Shown here in pieces: positions 33,585 through 41,744 of a stretch of 64,000 nucleotides of DNA. Origin of the DNA: Paenibacillus ihbetae (lineage in GTDB: Bacteria; Bacillota; Bacilli; Paenibacillales; Paenibacillaceae). The stretch is from positions 6,240,501-6,304,500 of the forward strand of contig NZ_CP016809.1 of NCBI RefSeq assembly GCF_002741055.1, in the 5' to 3' direction. Positions within the stretch are counted from its first letter, which is position 1, and every line of letters starts with the position of its first letter. Under the pieces are notes generated by a model, which worked only from the letters and a program-made list of their open reading frames with translations, was not told the DNA's origin and searched no databases. Both the position numbers and the translations under genes were made by a program.

Positions 33585-34790
33585 ATGAATATGAATCATA
33601 AGAAAGCCATTTCTCGTCTCGTCGTAACAAGTATGGCTGCGGCTCTTCTCGCATCGCCGATTTCTTCCATTTTGCCGGGGCCGGGACATATAGCTTCTGC
33701 TGCGTCAGCTGTGGACATGTCTTCCTATAATCTGAAACCGATGTGGACGAAGACGTTGGGAGATCCAAGCAAGATCAGCCCCCAAACCACATTAATTAAG
33801 AACAGCCTTTACTATTCCGTCGGGAAGAAATATATTGCTTTTGACGCGTTGACAGGCAAAACCCGCTGGACGTATCCTGCCGCCGCGGTCTCGCAGACCG
33901 TAACAGACGGCAAATCGGTATGGTTTACGGATGCGACTGGCCGATTGATCAAGCTCAATGCCGCAACAGGGAAGCTGCAATGGAAGGTTAAAACCCAATC
34001 GCAGCCAGGTAAGAAAGAAAGCTATGTGAATCACAGCTTGCATGCAGCCGATGGTGTGATCTATGTCGGGGATGCGTTCGGTCTGACGGCCTACAACGCA
34101 TCAAACGGAAAGGTGAAGTGGAAATTGAAGGGCGGCGCCCATGGGTACAAACTGCTGCAAACAGGAAAAATCCTTGTCGCAACCACGATGATCGACGGTG
34201 CTTTGACCACGAGCGGGTTACAGGGAATCGATCCTCAGAACGGCAAAGTAAAATGGACACAAAACGACGGTGATCATCAGGACATTCTCTTCTCAAATGA
34301 CAAATCGTTCTATTCGCGAGACGTAACCGAGGGCATTGATGCCGGATATGCAGCTAACATCGATGAACTTAGCTTGGAGAACGGAAAACGGATTGCTACC
34401 CGCTCCTACATACCGGTGGATTTCGTGGAAGACCAAAGTGCATCCGATGTCGTATCTGATGGTGAATTCTTCTATGTCATTGAAAAGTATGACGAGAGTA
34501 AAAAGAAAGCTGTCGTCTCCCGATTCCGGACGGATAGCCGTTCCAAAGCCGAGCCGGATAAAACCTATGAATTTGAAACAGGTGTAGCTGAGTGGTCGCT
34601 CGGGGATGGGGGCCTTGCCTATGTAAGACTGAAAAACGGTAAACTGCTGGCGCTTGATACGAACAGTGGACGTACATTGGCCACCGCTCAGTACAAGGGT
34701 GCGCCATTGCCGACGCTCATCGGACAGGACGTGCTTGTCGTTCAGCATGGCGGACAGATCAGCGGCGTGAAGAAACCAGTTGCTAAATAA
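33585..34790 (+). CDS. Secreted PQQ-like beta-propeller protein
   Basis: This is a 401-aa exported protein. The signal peptide is MNMNHKKAISRLVVTSMAAALLASPISSILP, with a likely cleavage near ASA-AS around residue 41. The rest is PQQ/BamB-type blades with repeated Ala-x-[DN]-x-x-[TS]-G-K-x-x-W motifs (FDALTGKTRWTY, LNAATGKLQWKV, YNASNGKVKWKL, IDPQNGKVKWTQ). These are structural repeats; quinoprotein dehydrogenase activity is not implied. The function is unknown, perhaps as an extracellular binding or scaffold protein. AGGAGGAATAC precedes ATG 33585. Confidence 0.85.
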   Translation: MNMNHKKAISRLVVTSMAAALLASPISSILPGPGHIASAASAVDMSSYNLKPMWTKTLGDPSKISPQTTLIKNSLYYSVGKKYIAFDALTGKTRWTYPAAAVSQTVTDGKSVWFTDATGRLIKLNAATGKLQWKVKTQSQPGKKESYVNHSLHAADGVIYVGDAFGLTAYNASNGKVKWKLKGGAHGYKLLQTGKILVATTMIDGALTTSGLQGIDPQNGKVKWTQNDGDHQDILFSNDKSFYSRDVTEGIDAGYAANIDELSLENGKRIATRSYIPVDFVEDQSASDVVSDGEFFYVIEKYDESKKKAVVSRFRTDSRSKAEPDKTYEFETGVAEWSLGDGGLAYVRLKNGKLLALDTNSGRTLATAQYKGAPLPTLIGQDVLVVQHGGQISGVKKPVAK

Positions 34791-34850
34791 TAAATGATTA
34801 CACAATAGCTGACGTGCCATGCTCTAATTAGGAGCTTCCACATGATGAAG

Positions 34851-34890
34851 CCGCTAAACACAATGTTCTTTCGTGTTTAGCGGTTTTTTT
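34851..34890 (+). terminator. Rho-independent terminator after propeller gene
   Basis: CCGCTAAACAC, an 11-base loop, GTGTTTAGCGG and seven T's. The stretch 34891-35332 beyond it shows no convincing gene and one long hairpin (see 35220-35261). Confidence 0.93.
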
Positions 34891-35219
34891 ATATCTAAAT
34901 TAATCGATATTTACTTTGGGAGTCCTGCGATAAATCCTGACGTACACGGATGAAGAGAGTTGGAAGGTTTACACAAGAAGCTCGCGATTTCTGCGACTTT
35001 GTATCCAAATTCGTTCTGGTTCTTTTATATCAACAGTCACTATGAATCGTGGCAGGCTGTTGGTATACTATCTTTAGCCGAAAAGGACACTAATTTATAT
35101 TCATCGACAAAAAGTGTGGCGGTGGCAATTTTAATGAAAGGTGTTGAGATTTTTACGAAACAAGATAAAACAACCGGAAGATGAATGAAACGAGACGTTA
35201 AATGACAACGTAAATATCG

Positions 35220-35261
35220 AAAGGGGATACGGGGTACCATGTAAGTAGGAAAATCCCCTTT
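35220..35261 (+). other. Hairpin in terC leader
   Basis: AAAGGGGAT (35220-35228) pairs perfectly with ATCCCCTTT (35253-35261) across 24 bases, 71 bases before the TerC start. A perfect 10-bp palindrome TGTCATGACA follows at 35295-35304. TerC homologues such as YkoY are controlled by a manganese riboswitch, but its conserved core is not visible here. Confidence 0.4.
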
Positions 35262-35332
35262 GCTTCTAAGCTTGGAGGTTCAAAGCAGGGAGCTTGTCAT
35301 GACATTCTAAACATCAGAGAGGGGAAGTACTG

Positions 35333-36109
35333 TTGGAGTCACTTTGGTTGGAGTATGCATGGGCATTACTGATTCTTATCGGATTGGAAGGTTTACTATC
35401 AGCGGATAATGCCCTTGTTCTGGCGGTAATCGCGAAGCATTTACCGGATGACCAGAAGAAGAAAGCCATCAATTACGGAATTATCATGGCTTTTGTTTTT
35501 CGGTTCGCTGCCCTGTTTGCCATCTCGTTTATTGCGAACGTCTGGCAAATTCAAGCGATCGGGGCTGCGTATTTGCTATACCTCGGCTTAAAACACATAA
35601 TCAAAGCGCGTTTCGGCAAGGAAAACAAAAATATTCGCGAGGATATCAAGAAGGATGTTAAGGGAAAAGGCTTCTGGCCTACCGTAGGTAAGATTGCTCT
35701 TGCGGATCTCGCCTTCGCGATTGACTCCATTCTTGCTGCAGTGGCTTTGGCGCTGGGGCTGCCGGATTCGCCGCTTGGAGATTTCGGCGGTATGGACGCC
35801 GGTAAATTCATGGTTGTCGTGCTTGGCGGCGTCGCCGGGCTCATCCTGATCAAATTCGCGGCGACCTGGTTTGTTAAGCTGCTAGCTCAACGGCCGGCAC
35901 TGGAGACCACGGCTTATGCCATCGTAGCATGGGTCGGCGTCAAGCTTGTCGTGATTACTTTGGCTCATGAGGATATAGCTGTGCTGGATCATCATTTTCC
36001 GCATAGCACAGCCTGGACGCTGATCTTCTATGGCGTATTGGTGGCGATAGCCCTTCTCGGTTGGTTTGCGCCTGCGAATAAAAAACAGTCACAAGCCGAT
36101 ACGCTTTAG
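35333..36109 (+). CDS. TerC-family integral membrane protein
   Basis: This is a 258-aa protein with about seven helices. The hallmark acidic helices are present: LIGLEGLLSADNALVLAVIAKHLP near the N-terminus and ALADLAFAIDSILAAVALALG in the middle. Members such as YceF/YkoY of B. subtilis export manganese or help load it onto exported proteins. The start is TTG 35333 after GAGAGGGGAAG. It is a single gene between two terminators. Confidence 0.9.
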   Translation: MESLWLEYAWALLILIGLEGLLSADNALVLAVIAKHLPDDQKKKAINYGIIMAFVFRFAALFAISFIANVWQIQAIGAAYLLYLGLKHIIKARFGKENKNIREDIKKDVKGKGFWPTVGKIALADLAFAIDSILAAVALALGLPDSPLGDFGGMDAGKFMVVVLGGVAGLILIKFAATWFVKLLAQRPALETTAYAIVAWVGVKLVVITLAHEDIAVLDHHFPHSTAWTLIFYGVLVAIALLGWFAPANKKQSQADTL

Positions 36110-36142
36110 GCTAAACCTTCGAGCTTCCTATATGAATGACAG

Positions 36143-36174
36143 ATGGCCATCCTGTAGAGGGGTGGCCATTTTTC
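36143..36174 (+). terminator. Rho-independent terminator after TerC gene
   Basis: ATGGCCATCC, a 7-base loop, GGGTGGCCAT (with one G-U pair) and TTTTTC. Confidence 0.88.
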
Positions 36175-36384
36175 ATTTGTTTTGCAGCCTGCCGGATTAA
36201 CACTGGCTTGCTTCGATTGAAACCAAGGATGGCTATGGCTTATCAACAATGTCGTTCGTTAATTAAGGCTTGTTTCAAAATGGATCGTCACTTAAATTAA
36301 TATCATGGTACCGTGACATACTGATTTATATTTGATCATTCCTTGTCGAACTAAGGATCGACGTAATGGAGGAGGGGGCTTAAA

Positions 36385-36978
36385 GTGACGACTCAAAATC
36401 TGAATCCGAAGGTTGATGAATTTTTAAGTAAAGCTAGAAAGTGGAAAGAAGAATATGAGAAGTTAAGGGCTATTGTTCTTGACTGTGAGCTGACCGAAGA
36501 TTTTAAATGGATGCATCCTTGCTATACCTTTGAGGATAAGAACATCGTGCTAATCCACGGATTTAAAGAATATTGTGCGCTGCTGTTTCACAAAGGCGCC
36601 TTATTACAAGATGCCCATGGGATCCTAATCCAACAAACGGAGAATGTACAGGCTGCGCGCCAAATTCGGTTTACCAATGCTGCAGAAATTGATGAATTAG
36701 AACCAATCTTGAAAGCCTACATCTATGAAGCCATTGAGATTGAAAAGGCCGGCTTGGAAGTCAATTTTAAGAAGACGGATGATTACTCTGTTCCTGATGA
36801 GTTTCAGCACAAGCTCGAGGAAATCCCTGGCTTAAAAGCGTCATTTGAAGGCTTGACGCCGGGACGGCAAAGAGCGTATCTTCATTATTTCTCTCAACCC
36901 AGGCAGTCTAAAACCCGTGCGTCGAGGGTTGAAAAATATGTGCAGCATATTCTTGATGGGAAGGGATTAAATGACTAG
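36385..36978 (+). CDS. YdeI-like DUF1801 protein
   Basis: This is a 197-aa soluble protein, the same length as B. subtilis YdeI. A DUF1801 domain occupies about residues 17-115 (WKMHPCYTF-type core, here FKWMHPCYTFEDKNIVLIHGFKEYCALLF). The YdeI tail is LTPGRQRAYLHYFSQPRQSKTRASRVEKYV. The start is GTG 36385 behind the purine-rich GGAGGAGGGGG. It is a single gene of unknown biochemical function. A second DUF1801 protein lies at 52240-52578. Confidence 0.88.
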   Translation: MTTQNLNPKVDEFLSKARKWKEEYEKLRAIVLDCELTEDFKWMHPCYTFEDKNIVLIHGFKEYCALLFHKGALLQDAHGILIQQTENVQAARQIRFTNAAEIDELEPILKAYIYEAIEIEKAGLEVNFKKTDDYSVPDEFQHKLEEIPGLKASFEGLTPGRQRAYLHYFSQPRQSKTRASRVEKYVQHILDGKGLND

Positions 36979-37023
36979 GATGTGCTAATGAGTAAAACGT
37001 TTGTCACAGTTGGCAGCAATCGG

Positions 37024-37053
37024 TTGACACGACACCAAATGGTGTCATACAAT
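37024..37053 (+). promoter_or_regulatory. Consensus promoter with operator in its spacer (uvrA2-like gene)
   Basis: TTGACA (37024-37029), 18 bases and TACAAT (37048-37053). The spacer contains the inverted repeat GACACCA-AA-TGGTGTC (37031-37046). A dimeric repressor bound there would shut the promoter. No regulator gene is adjacent. Confidence 0.8.
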
Positions 37054-37110
37054 CAAATCGTCACTAATTAGTTTCCTATTAAAATCGCACGATTTGGAAG
37101 GATGTCGGCC

Positions 37111-39366
37111 ATGAGCGAATCGAATCAGGAATATATCATGATTTCATCGGCAAGGGAGAATAATCTCAAGAACGTATCCTTGCGTATTCCCAAACGTAAA
37201 ATCACCATCTTCACCGGGGTGTCCGGATCCGGCAAGTCATCCATTGTGTTCGATACGATCGCTGCCGAGTCCACGCGATTACTGAATGAGAATTTCAGCA
37301 TGTTCGTACGCAATTTTCTCCCACGTTATCCGCAGCCGGACGCGGACGCAATTGAGAATCTGAGCATGGCCGTTATTGTCGACCAAAAGCGGCTAGGCGG
37401 TGGTTCCCATTCGACGATGGGCACGATCACCGATATTTCTCCCATTCTGAGGCTTCTCTTCTCCCGAATTGGACAGCCCTATATCGGACAAGCCAACATG
37501 TTTTCGTTTAATGATCCCCAAGGCATGTGTCCCGAGTGCAGCGGGATCGGCCGTCGACTGGGCGTTGACATGAGCAAGGCGGTGGACATGTCAAAGTCGC
37601 TCAACGAAGGGGCAATTATGCTGCCTGACTACTCGGTGAACGGCTGGGAGTGGAACATGATCGTGCAGTCGGGCGATTATGATCTCGATAAGAAGCTGAG
37701 CGATTATACGGAGGAGGAACTTGAGCAGCTGCTGTATTCCAAAGCAAGAAAAGTTAAAATGGATTTTGCCGGTAAGGCAACGAATATAACCGTGGAGGGC
37801 GTCATTGAGAAGTTCACCAACAAGTACATCAAGCAGGATGTGAAGACGAAATCCGAACGCACGCAAAAAGCAGTCGCTCCTTTCATTTCCGAAGGTCCTT
37901 GCTTGAGCTGCCGCGGCGCCAGACTTAGTCAAACAGCGCTTAGCTGCAGGATTAATGGAATGAATATTGCCGAGATGTCTTCTATGGAGGTCGGCCGGCT
38001 CATCCGCGTTATTCGTGAGATCGACGATCCTGTCGCTGCTCCGATGGTTAAATCGTTAATTGAACGGCTGCAGCACCTGGTGGATATCGGGCTTGATTAT
38101 TTGACGCTGGACCGCGAGACCGATACGCTGTCCGGGGGCGAATCGCAGCGAATCAAAATGGTGAAGCACCTGAACGGCAGTCTGGTCGATGTTACGTACA
38201 TATTCGATGAGCCAAGCGTCGGATTGCATCCCCGGGATGTACACCGGTTAAATGAATTGCTTCAGAAGCTGCGCGACAAGGGGAATACCGTCATTGTCGT
38301 CGAGCATGATCCTGATGTGATCAAGGTGGCGGACCATGTCGTTGACGTCGGACCTCACGCCGGCAGCCGGGGCGGTACGATCATGTACGAGGGAAGCTAT
38401 CAGGGCTTGCTGGAGTCCGGTACGCTGACAGGCACCCATATGAAGCGGCCGCTGCAGCTGAAGCGCGAATGCAGACAGCCATCCGGCAAGCTGCCGATCA
38501 GGGAAGCCACGCTTCACAATCTTCGGAATGTCAGCGTAGATATTCCTACCGGCGTACTGACCGTCGTGACAGGAGTCGCCGGCTCGGGGAAGAGTACGCT
38601 GATCAACGATATTTTCCTCAGCCAGCAGCCGGATGCCATCGTCATCGACCAGTCTGCTGTTGGCGCGTCAACTCGCTCGAATCCTGCAACCTACACGGGC
38701 ATCATGGATGATGTGCGCAAGGCGTTTGCTTCCGCCAACAAAGTCAATCAAGGCTTGTTCAGCTTCAACTCCAAGGGGGCATGCGAGAACTGCCAAGGAC
38801 TTGGTGTCGTGTATACAGATCTGGCCTTCCTCGATAACGTGAAGCTGCCGTGCGAAGTATGCGGTGGCAAACGGTTTAAGGAAGAGGTGCTTATGTACAA
38901 GCTGAACGGCAAATCCATAGCAGAAGTGCTGGAGATGACGGTAGAGCAGGCCTTGGAATTCTTTGAGCTAAAAGAAGTTGTGCGCAAGCTTCAAGCGATG
39001 TATGACGTAGGGTTGAACTATATTACGCTCGGCCAGCCGCTCAGCACGCTCTCAGGCGGGGAATGCCAGCGGATCAAGCTGGCAAGCGAGCTGTATAAGA
39101 AGGGGAGCATCTATGTGATGGACGAGCCCACAACTGGGCTACATATGTCAGACATCGGGCATCTTCTAGGAATCATGAACCGTCTTGTAGATGCCGGCAA
39201 TACGGTCATCGTCATCGAGCATAACCTCGAGGTGATCAGCCAGGCGGATTGGATCATCGATATGGGACCGGACGGAGGAAGCCGGGGAGGCCGAGTGGTG
39301 TTCGAGGGCAAGCCATCGGATATCATTCATGCTGAACAGTCGATAACGGGAAAATATTTGTCATAA
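37111..39366 (+). CDS. UvrA2-like ABC ATPase (excinuclease A paralogue)
   Basis: This 751-aa soluble protein has two ABC ATPase halves. The first Walker A is GVSGSGKSS (about residue 37), with signature LSGGESQRIK and Walker B YIFDEPSVGLHP. The second is GVAGSGKST (about 489), with LSGGECQRIK and YVMDEPTTGLH. Zinc modules CPECSGIG, CLSCRG and CENCQG...CEVCGG are present. It is about 190 residues shorter than true UvrA, lacking much of the UvrB-binding region. It therefore belongs to the UvrA2/DrrC-like group linked to resistance to DNA-binding drugs. ATG 37111 is chosen since GGAAGG lies 9 bases before it and directly abuts ATG 37102. Confidence 0.9.
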   Translation: MSESNQEYIMISSARENNLKNVSLRIPKRKITIFTGVSGSGKSSIVFDTIAAESTRLLNENFSMFVRNFLPRYPQPDADAIENLSMAVIVDQKRLGGGSHSTMGTITDISPILRLLFSRIGQPYIGQANMFSFNDPQGMCPECSGIGRRLGVDMSKAVDMSKSLNEGAIMLPDYSVNGWEWNMIVQSGDYDLDKKLSDYTEEELEQLLYSKARKVKMDFAGKATNITVEGVIEKFTNKYIKQDVKTKSERTQKAVAPFISEGPCLSCRGARLSQTALSCRINGMNIAEMSSMEVGRLIRVIREIDDPVAAPMVKSLIERLQHLVDIGLDYLTLDRETDTLSGGESQRIKMVKHLNGSLVDVTYIFDEPSVGLHPRDVHRLNELLQKLRDKGNTVIVVEHDPDVIKVADHVVDVGPHAGSRGGTIMYEGSYQGLLESGTLTGTHMKRPLQLKRECRQPSGKLPIREATLHNLRNVSVDIPTGVLTVVTGVAGSGKSTLINDIFLSQQPDAIVIDQSAVGASTRSNPATYTGIMDDVRKAFASANKVNQGLFSFNSKGACENCQGLGVVYTDLAFLDNVKLPCEVCGGKRFKEEVLMYKLNGKSIAEVLEMTVEQALEFFELKEVVRKLQAMYDVGLNYITLGQPLSTLSGGECQRIKLASELYKKGSIYVMDEPTTGLHMSDIGHLLGIMNRLVDAGNTVIVIEHNLEVISQADWIIDMGPDGGSRGGRVVFEGKPSDIIHAEQSITGKYLS

Positions 39367-39417
39367 TTCCAAACCATGATTGTAATAGATTCATAGAATC
39401 GCATAGAATGCTTAACC

Positions 39418-39448
39418 AAGACTGCTGGTAACTTCGGCAGTCTTTCCC
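39418..39448 (+). terminator. Terminator after uvrA2-like gene
   Basis: AAGACTGC, an 11-base loop, GCAGTCTT and TCC. The T tract is short. Confidence 0.65.
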
Positions 39449-39513
39449 TCCGTAGAGGATGAATAGCATTCGTTTGGAGAATGGCACTGCCATGGAAATT
39501 GATAAAGGAACAT

Positions 39514-39551
39514 AAAAAAGCAATAGATGAACGTAGGTCACCATTGCTTTT
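39514..39551 (-). terminator. Terminator of minus-strand SDR gene
   Basis: On the minus strand AAAAGCAAT and ATTGCTTTT pair around a 19-base loop and continue into T's, 20 bases after the SDR stop. Confidence 0.7.
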
Positions 39552-39570
39552 CGGGTATTTGAATGTGATT

Positions 39571-40476
39571 TTAAATGTTGGTTTTCGATAGAGCTAGCTG
39601 GTCGTCAGGCAGCACCTTCGGAGTACCATCTGGATTGAGTACATTTCGCCATGAATACAGCGGCTCATATCCTAGAACGTTCTTGGCCTTATCGATTGCC
39701 ATCAAGGTCTCGTGCCCCTGAACCTCTTTCTTTAAGGGTACATTGGGAAAATATCGTTTAACCAAATCGCCGCTAAGATCAGGCATAATCGTGTCCGGTG
39801 CGGTGATATGAAACACCTGGTTTCCTAAATGATCCTTCTCGATGGCAAGCAGGCAAGCTTTTGCGGCATCTCTAACATCACAATAAGCCCAGGCGTTTTT
39901 CTTTTGAATATCTTTTTGTTCCTCATTCCAATGCATAATCGGGATTTTTCCATACTCGTCAGGCTCATACATATTGGCAAAGCGAAGGGAGACCAGCTGT
40001 TGGTTCGTCAGCTTATGATACATTCCTGTTAGGTGTTCCGTAAGTAACTTGGCCATGGCATAAGACGACTTTGCTGTTGTCGGATGCTCTTCGTCCACTG
40101 GAAGGTAAGCCAGCTGCTCGGGAACGAACGGATAACCCAACACAGTCTCACTTGACGCCCAAACCAGCTTCGGGATTTTAAAATCCTTACAAGCTTCAAG
40201 AATGTTAAAGTTAACCAGCATATTATTTTCGAATATAGCTTGCGGGGTATTTCGCACATCGGTTGGTATATTCCCGAGATGAACTACAGCGTCACATCCC
40301 ATCAAGAGCTGACAAACCTGACCATAGTCACGCAACTCTGCTTGAATAAAATTTTTGGAAGCCGATTCCTCTCTCAATTTTCGATCGGTCGCTATCACTT
40401 CATGACCGGCTTCCATTATTGTTCTCACCGTCCATCGGCCGATTTTTCCGGCTGCTCCGGTCACCACTACTTTCAT
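39571..40476 (-). CDS. NAD(P)-dependent extended SDR / epimerase-like oxidoreductase
   Basis: This is a 301-aa extended short-chain dehydrogenase. The cofactor motif is VVVTGAAGKIGRWTVRTIMEAG at the N-terminus, with an acidic residue after the second strand (ATDRK). The catalytic Tyr-x3-Lys is SSYAMAKLLTEH. The segment VVHLGNIPTDVRNTPQAIFENNMLVNFNILEACKDFKIPKLVWASSETV is typical of NAD-dependent epimerases/dehydratases, including uronate dehydrogenases. AAGGGG stands 10 bases before ATG 40476; the frame extends further without support. The substrate is not known. It is divergent from the DinB gene. Confidence 0.85.
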   Translation of the reverse strand: MKVVVTGAAGKIGRWTVRTIMEAGHEVIATDRKLREESASKNFIQAELRDYGQVCQLLMGCDAVVHLGNIPTDVRNTPQAIFENNMLVNFNILEACKDFKIPKLVWASSETVLGYPFVPEQLAYLPVDEEHPTTAKSSYAMAKLLTEHLTGMYHKLTNQQLVSLRFANMYEPDEYGKIPIMHWNEEQKDIQKKNAWAYCDVRDAAKACLLAIEKDHLGNQVFHITAPDTIMPDLSGDLVKRYFPNVPLKKEVQGHETLMAIDKAKNVLGYEPLYSWRNVLNPDGTPKVLPDDQLALSKTNI

Positions 40477-40700
40477 CCTGTCACGCCCCTTATTGATCTT
40501 TCCGGTTACAGCACGCTGCACCTGAATCCCCAGTTAGAGTACCCGTTGATTCATGATTTTAATGCATTCTGGATATTAAAAATAAAGGTAAGGTATATAA
40601 GCTTTCTCTTACTTAGATCTGGTAAACAAGCGACCAATCCATGATGTTCACCCGACCGGGTTTATAGTATGCTAGCTTTATAAGGAAGGAGAGGAAAACG

Positions 40701-41198
40701 ATGGTGAAACAATGGATTATAGGAGACGCCAAGCAGGAGTTGAGTGCTACACGCCGCATTCTGGAGCGCTTGCCCGAAGAGCATATGTCGTGGAAGCCGC
40801 ATGAGAAATCCATGACGCTTGGCGGATTGGCCACGCATCTGATCAACATTCTGAACTGGCAAATCGCCATTCTTCAGTACCCTGAATTCGATCTTGCATC
40901 TGTGCCGCTTCGGCGTGAGGCTTTACAAAGACCCAATGACGTATTGGAGGAATTCGACGCAAACGTCGTCAAGCTTGAACAGCTGCTAGCTGAATGTGAT
41001 GAGGCGGCCCTTGGCGAGGAATGGACCTTGCGGAGCAGCGACCATATTATCCTGCGACAGCCTCGGGTCACCGCGCTTCGCACCTTCGGCATCAGCCATA
41101 TGATTCACCACCGGGCGCAGCTCGGGGTGTATTTGCGGCTGCTGGATATTCCGGTTCCGGGCTTCTATGGTCCATCGGCCGATGAGGCAGGCAGCTGA
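40701..41198 (+). CDS. DinB-family four-helix metalloprotein
   Basis: This 165-aa protein has the DinB/YfiT pattern. An amphipathic first helix ends in LPEEHMSWKPHEKSMTLGGLATHL, which includes the first metal His. The last conserved pair comes in FGISHMIHHRAQLGVYLRLLDIPVPGFYGPSADE. These histidines hold a metal ion. Family members act as thiol transferases or are of unknown function. AAGGAAGGAGAGG precedes the ATG. The damaged DUF2992 gene lies just downstream. Confidence 0.9.
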   Translation: MVKQWIIGDAKQELSATRRILERLPEEHMSWKPHEKSMTLGGLATHLINILNWQIAILQYPEFDLASVPLRREALQRPNDVLEEFDANVVKLEQLLAECDEAALGEEWTLRSSDHIILRQPRVTALRTFGISHMIHHRAQLGVYLRLLDIPVPGFYGPSADEAGS

Positions 41199-41266
41199 AC
41201 GAAGACGCTTAGAGAAGTCACAGAGAGCCCGTATATGCTGCCGGCGGTTGATAAAAGCAGATCAAG

Positions 41267-41593
41267 ATGGTCGGCAAGGAGCCGAAGGATCAGGAGATAT
41301 TAGATTTCATTAAGAATGATCTGGATCAAATCATCACCCGTTTGTCTAAGGAAGTGTTCGCAGGTTCCATTGAGCGAGACCGCAGGGTCAATCCCAAGCG
41401 TCTGGCCAGAAAGGTGTCCCGGGAGCTTGAGCGAAGAGGCGTATCCTCATTTGCTCAGGAAGCCTTGAAGCTTGAATATGCTCAGCGTAAAAAGGAGAAG
41501 AAAGTCCAGTCCCGGGATCAGCGTGAGGCGTTAAAGGAACGGAAGCGCGAGCTGCGCATCCAAAGGTTGAAAGCAAAACATCGCGGCAAGTAA
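41267..41593 (+). pseudogene. N-terminally truncated DUF2992 (YjdF-like) gene remnant
   Basis: The 108 residues match the middle and end of DUF2992/YjdF proteins: EPKDQEILDFI, INPKRLARKVSRELERRGVSSFAQEALKLEYAQRKKEKK here as VNPKRL..., and the very characteristic end REALKERKRELRIQRLKAKHRGK. The first 40 or so residues of the family (the beta-rich start that precedes FGxEPKD) are missing. An in-frame TAA stands at 41252-41254, only 68 bases separate it from the DinB stop, and no ribosome site precedes ATG 41267. No other frame carries the lost part. The gene is probably dead, unless the C-terminal part is used alone. Confidence 0.75.
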
Positions 41594-41600
41594 CATGCCT

Positions 41601-41638
41601 GAAGAGACAATCTATTCGATCGAATAGATTGTCTCTTC
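41601..41638. repeat. Perfect 38-bp palindrome
   Basis: The 19-base arm GAAGAGACAATCTATTCGA is followed at once by its exact reverse complement. It lies 7 bases after the DUF2992 remnant. As RNA it would form a 17-bp hairpin with a TCGA loop. There is no T run, so it is not a standard terminator, though it may work as one in both directions. Confidence 0.95.
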
Positions 41639-41744
41639 ATTGTTCTAAAGGGGAAGTGAATCTCATTAAAACTGGCTATGGAGCACTTATCATAGGATCA
41701 AACTGCCGAAGTCTTTGATCTTTAGTACATTTTTATTCTTGGGA

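Noticed and set aside
34960..35184. 74-codon frame between the propeller and TerC genes
   Set aside because: It has no ribosome site or recognisable domain and lies in AT-rich leader sequence.
35220..35261. yybP-ykoY manganese riboswitch before the TerC gene
   Set aside because: The AAAGGGGA start is suggestive, but the conserved core loops are absent and the paired region is only 42 bases, less than half the usual size.
41199..41266. Missing DUF2992 N-terminus present in another frame (simple frameshift)
   Set aside because: None of the forward frames between the DinB stop and the remnant encodes the expected beta-rich start, so the part is deleted, not shifted.
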